Of a DNA stretch of 64,000 nt, positions 37,829-47,403 are shown piece by piece (position 1 is the first letter of the stretch; each line of letters opens with the position of its first letter). The notes beneath the pieces are model-generated. The model ran no database searches. It had not been told where the DNA came from and saw nothing but the letters and a program-made list of their open reading frames with translations. Made by a program: the position numbers and the translations under genes. Location of the stretch: assembly GCF_016406085.1 (NCBI RefSeq), contig NZ_JAEHFJ010000010.1:98948-162947 (forward strand). The letters are read 5' to 3'. This DNA is from Aureibaculum flavum. GTDB lineage: Bacteria > Bacteroidota > Bacteroidia > Flavobacteriales > Flavobacteriaceae.

Positions 37829-40642
37829 TTACTTTTTTAATTCAATTGATATGTCTCGATAATCCATAGGCTGTACTTTAAAAGATACTACAAATTTACC
37901 ATTCACTTTTTTACGACTTCCTTTTAATTCTTTGAAACCTATTTTTAAAATTACATCACCTTTCTTAAAGCTATCTGGTACAGTTAATAAAACCGAAGTA
38001 TTACATGAAAGTTGTAATTGTTCTCCGAAAACAAGTATTGCTGTTCCTGATTTTTTTCCTAATATTTCAAGTGTGTATCCTGATTTTTCAATCTTTTTAC
38101 CTTTACCAAGAAAAAGTGTTGTATTTCTTTTTTCTTGGGTAACAATTCCAAAAGTGCCATTAAGCAACATATCTTCATAATTATAACTATCGCTCTTATC
38201 TGAAGAAAACACATAATCAATTCTGTCTAATAAACTTTCAATTTTTAAACCAACAAAACTGTTGTTATTATCTGTATTAAAAGTTTTAATACTTTTTAAG
38301 GTTGATGGCTCACTGCGTGTTGATGGCTCATAAATAGCAATAAAAGGATTGTTCCATGCTTCGCCTTTTTGGCGAACTACCAAAGTAGGTTGTAATGCCA
38401 TGGCCACTTTTTTTGGCACCATGGCGTCTCTTAACGCTTCAGAACGAGGCGATTTTACTTTAAATATTTCACGATTTTCATTACCGTTCATCCACAAATT
38501 CATACTTATACTTTCTTTTCCTTCAATAGATAAATTAAAAGTTGCTTTAATATCCTTATCTGTTTTAACCGAAGTTTCATCTGTGATATAATCATAAGCT
38601 TCTATATTCCCTAATTTTGAAGTTAGTTTTGCACTTGGCTGTACGTTTAATATCTTATTTTCTGAGTCTGACAATATAAATTCTTGACCAAGGTTATGAT
38701 AAAAATAATCGTGGTATTTATCGTTTATTTCTCGGGTTTTAGATCTAAAAATATCAATATAATAGCCTGACTTTTCTCCAGTTCTTACAATACTCATTGT
38801 TCTATTTTGATCTGAATTTGTACTTGGTTCATGAAAATAAAGATCTGAAAAATTAATGTTGGGATAATAGCCTGTTTTCTGTTCTGACGCCGGATATAAG
38901 GCATTCACTTCAAATGCATAATAACTACGCATTTTGTTGTATTCAGATTTTCCATTCACGGATACTGTATTATGAGCAGGAAACTGCGAATAATACTGAC
39001 GATAATCAGGTTGAAAATAACTAGAACCTCTACCTCCTTCAGGACCTAATACATATCCTTTTCCATAAAGTTCCATGGCAATTCCATTGGAATGAGCATG
39101 ATTACCTAATGAACCGACTTGAGAAACCATTAACCCATGCTTAGCATCCAATCCATTTCTCATAGCAACCCAACTAACGTTTGGTGCATAAAAAGTGTTG
39201 GTCATATAATCTGCTTCATTTGCAGGCTGAATAGAAGTATCTAATTTAACTTCATCGTCATATAAAAGACGCATAATTGTATTTTCATTACCCTTAATGT
39301 CTTTTATAATTTTATCCTTATTAGTAAGCATATAAATTAGAGAAGTATACTTTTCTTCTTGTTGCCGTTTGTTAAATCGTTGAGCGTTTTTTACTAGGTC
39401 TAAAAAGGGTTCTATTTCAAGTGGACCATAGTGAGAATCGCCAAAGGCTACAATGTTTTTATTAGGATAAAGATATTGAGGCATTATAGTAACTGCTTGA
39501 GGTATAATTGGCATCCCTTTTATAACATCAATGCCTAAGGATTCTTGTATTACCATTGCCAATTCAGTAAAGCCTTTGGCTACACTAAGTGCATAACTAG
39601 AACTCTCGTTCCATATTCCATTATTTTGATCATAACCATACGCTAAAACATCATTCACCGACCATTGTCTTGCTTCTGATTCATTAAAAACACGATTCAA
39701 ATAATATTGACAACCTTTACCATCTTCATAATCTTTATTATTATCTAAAACTAATGCTATTTCAATGACTTTATTAGCTTGATGTAAATTCCAATTATTA
39801 TCTGGTACACCATTCTTGATGATAATTTCGGCAAGTTTTTTTAATGAAGTTGTATAAATTGGGATTTGCTCTTTTTTATGATTTTGCAAAAAATCATAAA
39901 GAAAATCGAAAGTTTCAGCCAATTCATCAACAATATTTTCTTTAATTACTTGAAATGAAGTCAAGCCAATTACATTTTGAACATTTCCTTTTTTTAAGTC
40001 AATGGGTTCGTTTCTATAATACAAACCGTGCATATACACATCAAACAAATGAGTAGCAAGTTTCGCATAATCTTCATCACCTCCTATAAAATATACTTGT
40101 GCAGCATCACGAGCAATTCTCATAATGTTTTCATTAGTATTCTCAATAACACGCCCCGTTTTACTGGGGTCAACCCATTCCCAGGTATTGGTTTTCTTAT
40201 TTTCAAGGTATAAACCTCTTTTATCTTCAAGATAGGGTTTTACATCTTCTAACTTTGGTGTCTTATAATCAGTAACATAATCACGTTGACCTGTGAATCT
40301 GACCGTTGGAACAGGAGCTTTTCCTTCAGTATGTGAATAATATTCACCTTTAACATAAACTTCAGTAGCATGCGATTTCCAATACATTTGAAAACGAGAC
40401 GACAACCATTCCGGATTTTTTTTAAATTGAATTACATATTTTTCAACTTTACTTTTTAAAGTTTCGAATGCTTTTTTTGCATCGTCTGAAGCTTCAATTT
40501 TTTGAAGAATGTTCTCCTTGTTTACTTTTGGTGAAATAAGCCGTGGATGCTCTCTATCAATTTCTTTGGGAAATAGAAACTGAGCATTTACAATGTAGTT
40601 TGTAAACAGATAAATACATATAAAAAATACTATTTTTTTCAT
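37829..40642 (-). CDS. Heparinase II/III-fold polysaccharide lyase-like protein 3
   Basis: 937 residues with a signal peptide ending YIVNAQ. All motifs of the fold are intact: HPRLISPKVNKENIL, SRFQMYWKSHATEVYVKGEYYSHTEG, NNWNLHQANKVI near residue 283 (His present), WNESSSYALSV (Tyr), GNHAHSNGIAMELYGKGYVLGPEGGRG near 512 and FPAHNTVSVNG. It ends with an extra sandwich strand set (GFKELKGSRKKVNGKFVV). Together with the copy at 21821 it is the better candidate for active beta-eliminating lyase on uronate linkages. It is 11 bp after the sulfatase gene and 13 bp before GH97. Confidence 0.86.
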   Translation of the reverse strand: MKKIVFFICIYLFTNYIVNAQFLFPKEIDREHPRLISPKVNKENILQKIEASDDAKKAFETLKSKVEKYVIQFKKNPEWLSSRFQMYWKSHATEVYVKGEYYSHTEGKAPVPTVRFTGQRDYVTDYKTPKLEDVKPYLEDKRGLYLENKKTNTWEWVDPSKTGRVIENTNENIMRIARDAAQVYFIGGDEDYAKLATHLFDVYMHGLYYRNEPIDLKKGNVQNVIGLTSFQVIKENIVDELAETFDFLYDFLQNHKKEQIPIYTTSLKKLAEIIIKNGVPDNNWNLHQANKVIEIALVLDNNKDYEDGKGCQYYLNRVFNESEARQWSVNDVLAYGYDQNNGIWNESSSYALSVAKGFTELAMVIQESLGIDVIKGMPIIPQAVTIMPQYLYPNKNIVAFGDSHYGPLEIEPFLDLVKNAQRFNKRQQEEKYTSLIYMLTNKDKIIKDIKGNENTIMRLLYDDEVKLDTSIQPANEADYMTNTFYAPNVSWVAMRNGLDAKHGLMVSQVGSLGNHAHSNGIAMELYGKGYVLGPEGGRGSSYFQPDYRQYYSQFPAHNTVSVNGKSEYNKMRSYYAFEVNALYPASEQKTGYYPNINFSDLYFHEPSTNSDQNRTMSIVRTGEKSGYYIDIFRSKTREINDKYHDYFYHNLGQEFILSDSENKILNVQPSAKLTSKLGNIEAYDYITDETSVKTDKDIKATFNLSIEGKESISMNLWMNGNENREIFKVKSPRSEALRDAMVPKKVAMALQPTLVVRQKGEAWNNPFIAIYEPSTRSEPSTLKSIKTFNTDNNNSFVGLKIESLLDRIDYVFSSDKSDSYNYEDMLLNGTFGIVTQEKRNTTLFLGKGKKIEKSGYTLEILGKKSGTAILVFGEQLQLSCNTSVLLTVPDSFKKGDVILKIGFKELKGSRKKVNGKFVVSFKVQPMDYRDISIELKK

Positions 40643-40653
40643 CTTTCTTTCAT

Positions 40654-42129
40654 TTAATCACCACGAGTCCAAACATGACTTCCCTCCAATAATTCTTGAT
40701 ATTGAATTTCAAATTCTTTTTTAATTTGCTCAAATACAACTGGTTCTTTCTGAGATAAATCTTCAGATTCATTGATATCTTCTTTTAAATTGAATAATAC
40801 GAAATCAGTTAATTGAGCACTTTTAACGAACTCTTCATTACCATCATATAAATTGTGAATATGTGGTAATTCTTTATTATCAACTTCTAACTTGCCCATT
40901 ATTTTCCAGTCTCCACTACGCATAGCTACTCTACGTTCATTGATAGCATCATAAAACGCCCAAGTTAGTGGTTTGTCTCGTTTAAATTCTCCTTTGTCTA
41001 AAAGTGATTTGAAGGATTGTCCGTCCAATGTTCGGATAGGTAATGGAGCACCTGCTAATTCTGCAAATGTGGGTAATAAATCTAATGCTGAAACAACCGC
41101 ATCAGAGGTTCCTGAAAAATTATTTTTTCCAAGCCAACTCATAATTGCGGGTACTCTAAAACCAGCTTCATTGGTCCATAATTTCATACCTTTCAATACT
41201 CCAGGAGATCCATAAGAATGTTTTGCTCTACTATATCTCATTAAGGTTTCTGGTCCATTATCTGATGAAAACACGATTAATGTATTCTCACTATTATTTT
41301 TCTTTAAATAGGAAATTAACCTTCCAACAGCTAAATCTACATTTTCTACATTGGCAAAATATTCTGCCTCTTCCCTTTTGTCTGTATATTCAAGATACTT
41401 TTGGACTAAATTTTCAGGTGATGCAATAGGTTCATGCGGTTCATGAAAAGCAACTTCAAGAAAAAATGGCTTATCATTTTTTTTATTTTCTAACCATTGA
41501 ATGGCTTCATCAACTATTATTTGACTGCTATAACCTTCTATTTCCCCAACTTCTTCACCATTGCGTATAAAATTTTTAGGATTGTGATGGCTTGGAGCGG
41601 CGTTATTATGTGTTGCCATCCAATGGTCAAACCCAAAATCATTGGGTTGTGGTTGTTTATCCGAGTTAAATCTAGAAGAACAATGCCATTTACCAACCAA
41701 ACATGTTGCATATCCCACAGATTTTAATATCGACGGAATGGTTACTTCATCAGCCTGAAGATGAACTAAATCTCTATTATCTTCGCTCTTTTTAAGACCT
41801 GGTATAAAATCATACACACCGGCTCTATTAGGACTACGACCAGTTAATAAGCCAGCTCGCGAAGGAGAACATACTGGTGCTGTTGAATAAAAATTGGTAA
41901 GCTTTATTCCTGATGCAGCTAATGCATCTAAATTTGGAGTTTTTATAATAGGATGACCAAAAGAAGATAAATCGCCATAACCTAAATCATCGCATAATAA
42001 TACTACAATATTGGGTTGTTTTTCAATCGCTTTTTCATTTGTAATCTGATCATTCTTAACGGGTACTTTTGATTTACAAGAAACACTAACCAAAATAATT
42101 ACCACGAATAGGCATCTAATTATATTCAT
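40654..42129 (-). CDS. Sulfatase (S1 family), lipoprotein
   Basis: 491 residues with lipobox VSVSC (Cys18). The metal site is PNIVVLLCDDLGYGD and the formylglycine signature is Cys87-S-P-S-R. GKWHCSSRF, VAFHEPHEP, LIVFSSDNGPE and GLKGMKLWTNEAGFRVP are further S1 blocks. The C-terminal part ends WKIMGKLEVDN and FEIQYQELLEGSHVWTRG. It starts 2 bp after the esterase stop and ends 11 bp before the heparinase-like 3 start, so it is deep inside the operon. Sulfatases of this look act on exo- or endo-sulfate esters of algal glycans; subfamily not assigned. Confidence 0.94.
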   Translation of the reverse strand: MNIIRCLFVVIILVSVSCKSKVPVKNDQITNEKAIEKQPNIVVLLCDDLGYGDLSSFGHPIIKTPNLDALAASGIKLTNFYSTAPVCSPSRAGLLTGRSPNRAGVYDFIPGLKKSEDNRDLVHLQADEVTIPSILKSVGYATCLVGKWHCSSRFNSDKQPQPNDFGFDHWMATHNNAAPSHHNPKNFIRNGEEVGEIEGYSSQIIVDEAIQWLENKKNDKPFFLEVAFHEPHEPIASPENLVQKYLEYTDKREEAEYFANVENVDLAVGRLISYLKKNNSENTLIVFSSDNGPETLMRYSRAKHSYGSPGVLKGMKLWTNEAGFRVPAIMSWLGKNNFSGTSDAVVSALDLLPTFAELAGAPLPIRTLDGQSFKSLLDKGEFKRDKPLTWAFYDAINERRVAMRSGDWKIMGKLEVDNKELPHIHNLYDGNEEFVKSAQLTDFVLFNLKEDINESEDLSQKEPVVFEQIKKEFEIQYQELLEGSHVWTRGD

Positions 42130-42131
42130 AT

Positions 42132-42956
42132 TTATTTAATATTTGAACTTTCAAAGAAGTCATTAAAAAATAGCATTTGATATTTAATAGAATTTTTCCA
42201 GTACTTATTGGTATGCCCACCAGGACGTTCAATATAATCGTGTGGAATATTTCGTTCTAACAGCTTCTCATGTAACCTCTTATTAGCATCATAAAAAAAA
42301 TCATCAACACCACAATCAAAAAGAAACGTTAAGTTTTTTCCGTCTAATAAATGAACTAAATTAATAACCGTATTGTTCTCCCAAGTTTCAGGATTTTCAG
42401 CTTGAGAACCCAATCGCTTGGCGATATCCCAACTTCTTGGAAATGGTCTAATATCCACTCCACCACTCATACTTGCAGCGACACCCCAAATGTTACTATG
42501 TTTAAAAGCTAAATAGAGAGCACCATGCCCTCCCATACTTAATCCTGCAATAGCTCTATTCTTATTTGTAGCTTTTGTATTATATGATTTGTCTATTTGT
42601 GTAACGAGTTCTTCAGAAACATAAGTCTCATATTGCATTGTACTATCAATAGGACTATCAAAATACCAGCTCGTTTTCGCACCATCAGGGCATACAATAA
42701 TTACATTATATAAATCAGCATACGCTTTAATTTTAGGAGCTTTTTTTAACCAATCTTTATAATCGCCACCAGCTCCATGCAACAAATAAATTACGGAATA
42801 GGCTTGCCCCTTTTTAGAATATGAGTCGGGTGTTATAACTACATTTTTTATATCCTTATTCATTGAGTTACTATGAACTACAAGGGTATCAACTTTGGAC
42901 GCAAATACAGAAAATGCAATAAAAGAAAATGTTATAAAGCTAATTAGGGTTTTCAT
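42132..42956 (-). CDS. CE1-like esterase (alpha/beta-hydrolase, esterase D/feruloyl type)
   Basis: 274 residues with a signal peptide ending FSVFAS. Motifs are SVIYLLHGAGGDYKDWLKK (oxyanion), NVIIVCPDGAKTSWYFDSP, the nucleophile Ser in AGLSMGGHGALYLA near residue 140, FLFDCGVDDFFYDANK (acid Asp) and ERPGGHTNKYW (His). This is the putative-esterase family PF00756 used by feruloyl and acetyl-xylan esterases, S-formylglutathione hydrolase and antigen 85. An exported member in a glycan operon is most likely a carbohydrate esterase. It lies 9 bp after the MFS gene and 2 bp before the sulfatase. Confidence 0.88.
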   Translation of the reverse strand: MKTLISFITFSFIAFSVFASKVDTLVVHSNSMNKDIKNVVITPDSYSKKGQAYSVIYLLHGAGGDYKDWLKKAPKIKAYADLYNVIIVCPDGAKTSWYFDSPIDSTMQYETYVSEELVTQIDKSYNTKATNKNRAIAGLSMGGHGALYLAFKHSNIWGVAASMSGGVDIRPFPRSWDIAKRLGSQAENPETWENNTVINLVHLLDGKNLTFLFDCGVDDFFYDANKRLHEKLLERNIPHDYIERPGGHTNKYWKNSIKYQMLFFNDFFESSNIK

Positions 42957-42965
42957 ATTTTAATT

Positions 42966-44285
42966 TTATTTTTTTAGGATAATATCTTCTAATTCTTCTA
43001 AGGTTTTTCCTTTCGTCTCTGGCATCATAAAGGCTACAAATAGTAATTGGAATACCATCATTATTGCAAAAACTAAAAACACAACACCACCTCCAGCTAC
43101 TTTTAATAATAGTGGAAATAAGGACGGAATAAGTGCCGCTAAAACCCAATGGGTTGAACTACCAAAAGCTTGGCCTGATGCTCGTAAATGATTCGGGAAA
43201 ATTTCAGAAATAAACACCCAAATTACTGCACCTTGTCCTATCGCGTGAGCACCTATAAATAAGAATAAAAATATTGGCACTGCCATGCCTGACCATCCTA
43301 AGAAAAAAGCCGCAGATAAAAGTCCCAATGAAATTATATAAGCAAAAGAACCAATATACATTAGTGTTTTTCTACCTAATTTGTCTATTAAAAACACACC
43401 TAATAATGTAAAAATAAGGTTAGTAACCCCTAGACCTATACTATTTAATAATGCTGAATTCTCTCCTAACCCTGCAGATTCAAAAATACGTGGTGCATAA
43501 TATAAAACCGCATTTATTCCTGAAAATTGATTAAAAAAGGCAATAAAGAAAACCAACATTAATGGAAACTTATATTTTTTCATAAATATATTCTCCGATT
43601 TATCGCTTTTTTCAGAATGTGAATTGAATTCATTTATTTGTGCTTGAACATCTGCTTCTGGCTCAATTAGTTGTAACACTTCTCTAGCTTCATCTTCTCT
43701 ATTTTGTGACAATAACCATCTAGGGCTTTTAGGTAATTTTAAAGCAAATAAAATATATAATACCGCTGGAATGGCTTCAACACCCAACATACAACGCCAA
43801 GCATTCTCACCGATACCACTTAATAGGAAATTTGACAAATAGGCTATCATAATACCAAAAACAATATTAAATTGATACATGGCTACCAAACGCCCTCTAT
43901 CTTTTGCTGGAGCAATTTCCGAAATATAAGCTGGTGCCGCAATGGTAGATGCTCCTACACCGAGGCCACCAATAAAACGTGCAAAGGCGAATACGTAAGG
44001 ATCATTTGCAAACGCAGAACCTATAGCAGATATGGCAAATAAAATACCAATTACAATCAAAGTGTTCTTTCGTCCATATTTATTTGTAGGAATACCACCA
44101 AATATGGCTCCAACTACTGTACCCCAAAGAGCCATCCCCATAACTACAGAACCGTGAAAACCATCTGACGACTGCCATAATTCTTGTAATCTTTGATCAG
44201 CTCCTGAAATCACTACGACATCAAATCCGAAGAGAAACCCTGCTAGTGCAGCGGTAATAGACCATAATAGTATTTTTTTGTTCAT
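42966..44285 (-). CDS. MFS sugar porter (SP family)
   Basis: 439 residues with about 12 membrane segments. Sugar-porter motifs are clear: ALAGFLFGFDVVVISGA in helix 1, NKYGRKNTLIVIGILF, GGLGVGASTIAAPAYISEIAPAKDRGRLVAMYQF, LPKSPRWLLSQNREDEA, FNQFSGINAVLYYAPRIF, DKLGRKTLMYIGS and the closing MMPETKGKTLEEL. It is a proton-coupled inner-membrane transporter for a monosaccharide, plausibly fucose or xylose from this pathway, though the sequence does not fix which. It is the only dedicated sugar transporter in the window. The gene is co-directional with the propeller hydrolase upstream (46 bp) and the esterase downstream (9 bp). Confidence 0.93.
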   Translation of the reverse strand: MNKKILLWSITAALAGFLFGFDVVVISGADQRLQELWQSSDGFHGSVVMGMALWGTVVGAIFGGIPTNKYGRKNTLIVIGILFAISAIGSAFANDPYVFAFARFIGGLGVGASTIAAPAYISEIAPAKDRGRLVAMYQFNIVFGIMIAYLSNFLLSGIGENAWRCMLGVEAIPAVLYILFALKLPKSPRWLLSQNREDEAREVLQLIEPEADVQAQINEFNSHSEKSDKSENIFMKKYKFPLMLVFFIAFFNQFSGINAVLYYAPRIFESAGLGENSALLNSIGLGVTNLIFTLLGVFLIDKLGRKTLMYIGSFAYIISLGLLSAAFFLGWSGMAVPIFLFLFIGAHAIGQGAVIWVFISEIFPNHLRASGQAFGSSTHWVLAALIPSLFPLLLKVAGGGVVFLVFAIMMVFQLLFVAFMMPETKGKTLEELEDIILKK

Positions 44286-44331
44286 TTTATAAAGTATTAG
44301 TTAGTTGATTATCTATTTTATAATGTTAATA

Positions 44332-45414
44332 TTATTTTAATGGAATTACCATATTCCATGTTTTTGTACCATTTCCAAATCCACCAGGACCATTCATAGT
44401 AGCAAAAAATATATGTGTAGGTTTTCCATCTTCAACAAAAACAAAAGGACGTTCTAATTGTCCTTGTTTTATCGTTTTTCCATTGTCCCATTTTACTGTT
44501 TTAGTATATGCTTTCGGACTCTTATCAATTACCCAATTTATTCCATCTTTAGAGTGTGCCAATAACCCATCACCTTTTCCTCCTGTTATTAATCCACGTT
44601 GATCTTTTGCTATCATATGATATCCATCATCATCACTCCATAAATGCGGATCTTCCACTTCACCGAAACGTTCCATAGAAAATAAAGGTTCATCACCTAA
44701 TACCGTATATGCTCCATCAAATGACGGTGCGGTTGCAACACCAATACTCATATCGCTCTGCTTTATGCCATCCTCTTTATAACTTCTGCCTTTAAATAAT
44801 AATACTACAGCACCATCTTTTTTAATCAATGGTGAAGGATTGGAGGTTAAAAAACTATAATAAGAATTGGGTTTTACATTTAAAATTGGTGAATCCGATC
44901 GTTTCCATGGTCCATAAGGGCTTTTAGAAGTTGCTATACCAATTCGTTTGCCCCATCTCGCTGCAATACACCATTTACTTGATAAATTAAATGCGTTAAT
45001 GTTGTCTGCAGTAACATCTTCAAAAGGATGCGTGGAGCCCATATAATATAAAATATACGTGTCTTTATATTTTACAATTTTAGGATTGTGACATGATTTA
45101 CCATCCCAATATTGTGTTCCTCGATTGCCTAATGCTATATCTACATATCTATAAGGACCTATAGGCGTGTTTGACACCGCATGTACAATTTCTGACTGAA
45201 TCATCCACCCTGGATGAAACGGCAAAAATTTTGGCCACCGAGACGCATACATATGATATTTACCATCTTCTCCTTTAATTACAGAACTACCCCATACCCA
45301 ATAATTTTCCATTTCAAAACCACCATTTACGGGTGCTTCTTTTAGATTATCGTAAATAGAATTCTGAGCACTACACGACATGAATACTACAAAGAAAATT
45401 AAGAAAAATTTCAT
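44332..45414 (-). CDS. Five-bladed beta-propeller glycoside hydrolase (GH43/GH117-related)
   Basis: 360 residues with lipobox FMSC. Propeller blades are visible as YWVWGSSVIKGEDGKYHMYASRW, HNPKIVKYKDTYILYYMGSTH, KRIGIATSKSPYGPWKRSD, NPSPLIKKDGAVVLLFKGRSY and EVEDPHLWSDDDGYHMIAKD. The last carries acidic residues likely to be catalytic. It resembles clan GH-F/GH117-like exo-enzymes, but I cannot place it in one family. It is the second gene after operator E, 17 bp downstream of a GH29 fucosidase. The plus-strand gene at 51896 encodes another propeller with different motifs. Confidence 0.75.
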   Translation of the reverse strand: MKFFLIFFVVFMSCSAQNSIYDNLKEAPVNGGFEMENYWVWGSSVIKGEDGKYHMYASRWPKFLPFHPGWMIQSEIVHAVSNTPIGPYRYVDIALGNRGTQYWDGKSCHNPKIVKYKDTYILYYMGSTHPFEDVTADNINAFNLSSKWCIAARWGKRIGIATSKSPYGPWKRSDSPILNVKPNSYYSFLTSNPSPLIKKDGAVVLLFKGRSYKEDGIKQSDMSIGVATAPSFDGAYTVLGDEPLFSMERFGEVEDPHLWSDDDGYHMIAKDQRGLITGGKGDGLLAHSKDGINWVIDKSPKAYTKTVKWDNGKTIKQGQLERPFVFVEDGKPTHIFFATMNGPGGFGNGTKTWNMVIPLK

Positions 45415-45431
45415 ATTTAGGTTTGTTATGA

Positions 45432-47201
45432 TTATTTTTTTAATTGAACTTTAACGGCTTTCAAGTTAATACCTTTCCATTTATCAGCCATAGGCATTAA
45501 TGAAAGTTCATATATACCACCTTTGGCAATTTTAAAATTTCCTAATTCTATTTCTTTAAACCTTTTGGTATTACTTCCACTCGCCGGAATGTTAACTATT
45601 TTTGTTTCACCATTAAGTGATACTTTAATTTCAGAATCTTTTGAACCTGAATAATCAGCCATTAATTTAAAATTACCTGGCGTATCAATTTCAAATGTCC
45701 AATAAACTCTTGCCGTTTCACTATCCCAACTACTAATACAATCTACTTTCTCATTATACTGAGCACCTGGACCTTGTAAATTCTCATACTGAGCTCTGTA
45801 TGCTGGTAATATTACAAGTCCATTATTATCTTGCCCTAATCCTTTACGAGGTAAAGCTTTAGGCATATCCCTTAGTTTTAAAACGATAACAGAGGCAACA
45901 CTATCTGGGGCTTCTCCTGTAAGTTTCACTTGAATACCATTTTCAGAACTTTCAGTTTGAAACGGTCTGTTTTTATCTGTAAGTAAATAACACGCTTCAA
46001 CTTCATTAGTTAAGGCAATAGGCAATGACGCTCCATCTTTCCAATCGTATACATGAAGATACAACAACCCTTTATCATCGAGCGTTTTCATGGTAATTCT
46101 TCCCCATTTAGGTTCTTCATTTGTTGGACTCGCTTCCGTTTCATAAATAGCCTCACTGTTATTCTTCATCCAAGCACCAATGGCTTTCATTCGTTCAACA
46201 GCTTCCATTTTTAAAATACCTTCATTGGTAGGACTCACATTCAATAAATAATTTCCCCCTTTACTACTCTGATCAATCAAATTTCTAATTAATGTAGGTA
46301 TTGATTTAAAGTTATTATCATCACTGCGGTATCCCCAACTTCCACTAACAGGTTGGCAAAGTTCCCAATATTTAGCTTCTGGTTGATATTTTGGTCCATG
46401 ACGTTCAAACGTTTTATGATCTCCTGGATAATCATCTCCCAAACGATCATTCGTTATAATATTTGGTTGTAATGCTGTGGTTATATGATGTAAACTATCC
46501 ACGACAGATTTTGTCATTTGACGCGGTGTATCCCACCAAAAATTAGAAATCGGGCCATATTCTGTTAACAATTGTTTTACTTCAGGCAATGCCTTTTCAA
46601 AAACATATTCATCGCTAGATACACGTTTTAAGTCTTTATCCCAACCATTACCCATTCCTCCGGGATGGTGCCAATCTTGTGCTTGAGAATAATAAAATCC
46701 AAATTTTAATCCTTGTTTTTCACATGCCTCTGCTAATTCTTTTAAAATATCACGTTTAAAAGGTGTTGCATCTACAATATTATAATCCGTTGCTTTAGAA
46801 TCAAACATTGAAAAACCATCGTGATGCTTTGCCGTGATAATCATGTATTTCATTCCTGCTTCTTTAGCTAAAGCCACAAATTCGTCTGCATTAAATTTTG
46901 TAGGATTAAACTGTTTGGCAAATTTTTCATATTCGGCAATAGGAATTTTACCTTTATTCATGATCCACTCGGCACTATTACTTATTGCATTACCTTTATA
47001 AAAACCAGCTGGCACTGTGTAAATTCCCCAATGAATAAACATGCCGAATCTAGCATCTGACCACCATTCCATGCGTTCTTTATCAGTGATTACACTTTGA
47101 TCCTTTTTATCTTCTAATTGTGCCATTTTCTTTTGCTTGTCCTCACATCCGATATTAAACATTAGCACGAATATTAGCAATAAGATTCCAGTTTTTTTCA
47201 T
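45432..47201 (-). CDS. Alpha-L-fucosidase GH29 with extra C-terminal sandwich domain
   Basis: 589-residue lipoprotein (lipobox NIGC). The GH29 barrel shows ERMEWWSDARFGMFIHWGIYTVPAG, YMIITAKHHDGFSMFDSKATDYNI, LKFGFYYSQAQDWHHPGG and the nucleophile Asp in ISNFWWDTPRQM near residue 223, then GGNYLLNVSPTNEG. The usual GH29 sandwich follows to about residue 445. A further beta-sandwich of about 130 residues (ARVYWTFEIDTPGNFKLMADYSG...LKAVKVQLKK) resembles a carbohydrate-binding module. The second GH29 (29246) lacks this tail and has a WFDGDW nucleophile motif, so the two probably differ in linkage preference. It is the lead gene of the operon at site E. Confidence 0.93.
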   Translation of the reverse strand: MKKTGILLLIFVLMFNIGCEDKQKKMAQLEDKKDQSVITDKERMEWWSDARFGMFIHWGIYTVPAGFYKGNAISNSAEWIMNKGKIPIAEYEKFAKQFNPTKFNADEFVALAKEAGMKYMIITAKHHDGFSMFDSKATDYNIVDATPFKRDILKELAEACEKQGLKFGFYYSQAQDWHHPGGMGNGWDKDLKRVSSDEYVFEKALPEVKQLLTEYGPISNFWWDTPRQMTKSVVDSLHHITTALQPNIITNDRLGDDYPGDHKTFERHGPKYQPEAKYWELCQPVSGSWGYRSDDNNFKSIPTLIRNLIDQSSKGGNYLLNVSPTNEGILKMEAVERMKAIGAWMKNNSEAIYETEASPTNEEPKWGRITMKTLDDKGLLYLHVYDWKDGASLPIALTNEVEACYLLTDKNRPFQTESSENGIQVKLTGEAPDSVASVIVLKLRDMPKALPRKGLGQDNNGLVILPAYRAQYENLQGPGAQYNEKVDCISSWDSETARVYWTFEIDTPGNFKLMADYSGSKDSEIKVSLNGETKIVNIPASGSNTKRFKEIELGNFKIAKGGIYELSLMPMADKWKGINLKAVKVQLKK

Positions 47202-47228
47202 GGGGTATTATTTGAAATATTGTTTATA

Positions 47229-47299
47229 CAATAATAAAAACAATAGGCTTTATCTAGTATAAATCATGAATCATACATTATAAAATATAGTTCATTTAA
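47229..47299 (-). promoter_or_regulatory. Operator/promoter E: 21-bp direct repeat plus -7 element
   Basis: Half-sites start at 47258 (TATAAATCATGAATCAT) and 47279 (TATAAAATATAGTTCATTT), 21 bp apart. The minus-strand TATTATTG (47229-47236) lies 22 bp away and the GH29 ATG 28 bp beyond it. It sits in the 296-bp divergent gap and is mirrored by site F for the plus-strand operon. Confidence 0.7.
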
Positions 47300-47370
47300 A
47301 GATATTATTTTATAGGGGCAATAAGAATATTTAAAAGTAATAAATTAAATCAGTTTTAGAGTTCGTTCTT

Positions 47371-47403
47371 AATGGGCATTAAATGGGTATTAAATGGGTA
47401 TTG
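47371..47403. repeat. Three tandem 11-bp direct repeats in the divergent promoter region
   Basis: AATGGGCATTA, AATGGGTATTA and AATGGGTATTG follow without gaps (47371-47381, 47382-47392, 47393-47403). The unit is about one helical turn. The complement (TACCCATTTAA) resembles the right half (CATTT) of the 21-bp operator repeats. It lies just upstream of site F. Confidence 0.75.

Noticed and set aside
47371..47403. Tandem repeats as a CRISPR array
   Set aside because: Units are 11 bp and contiguous, with no spacers and no cas genes nearby.
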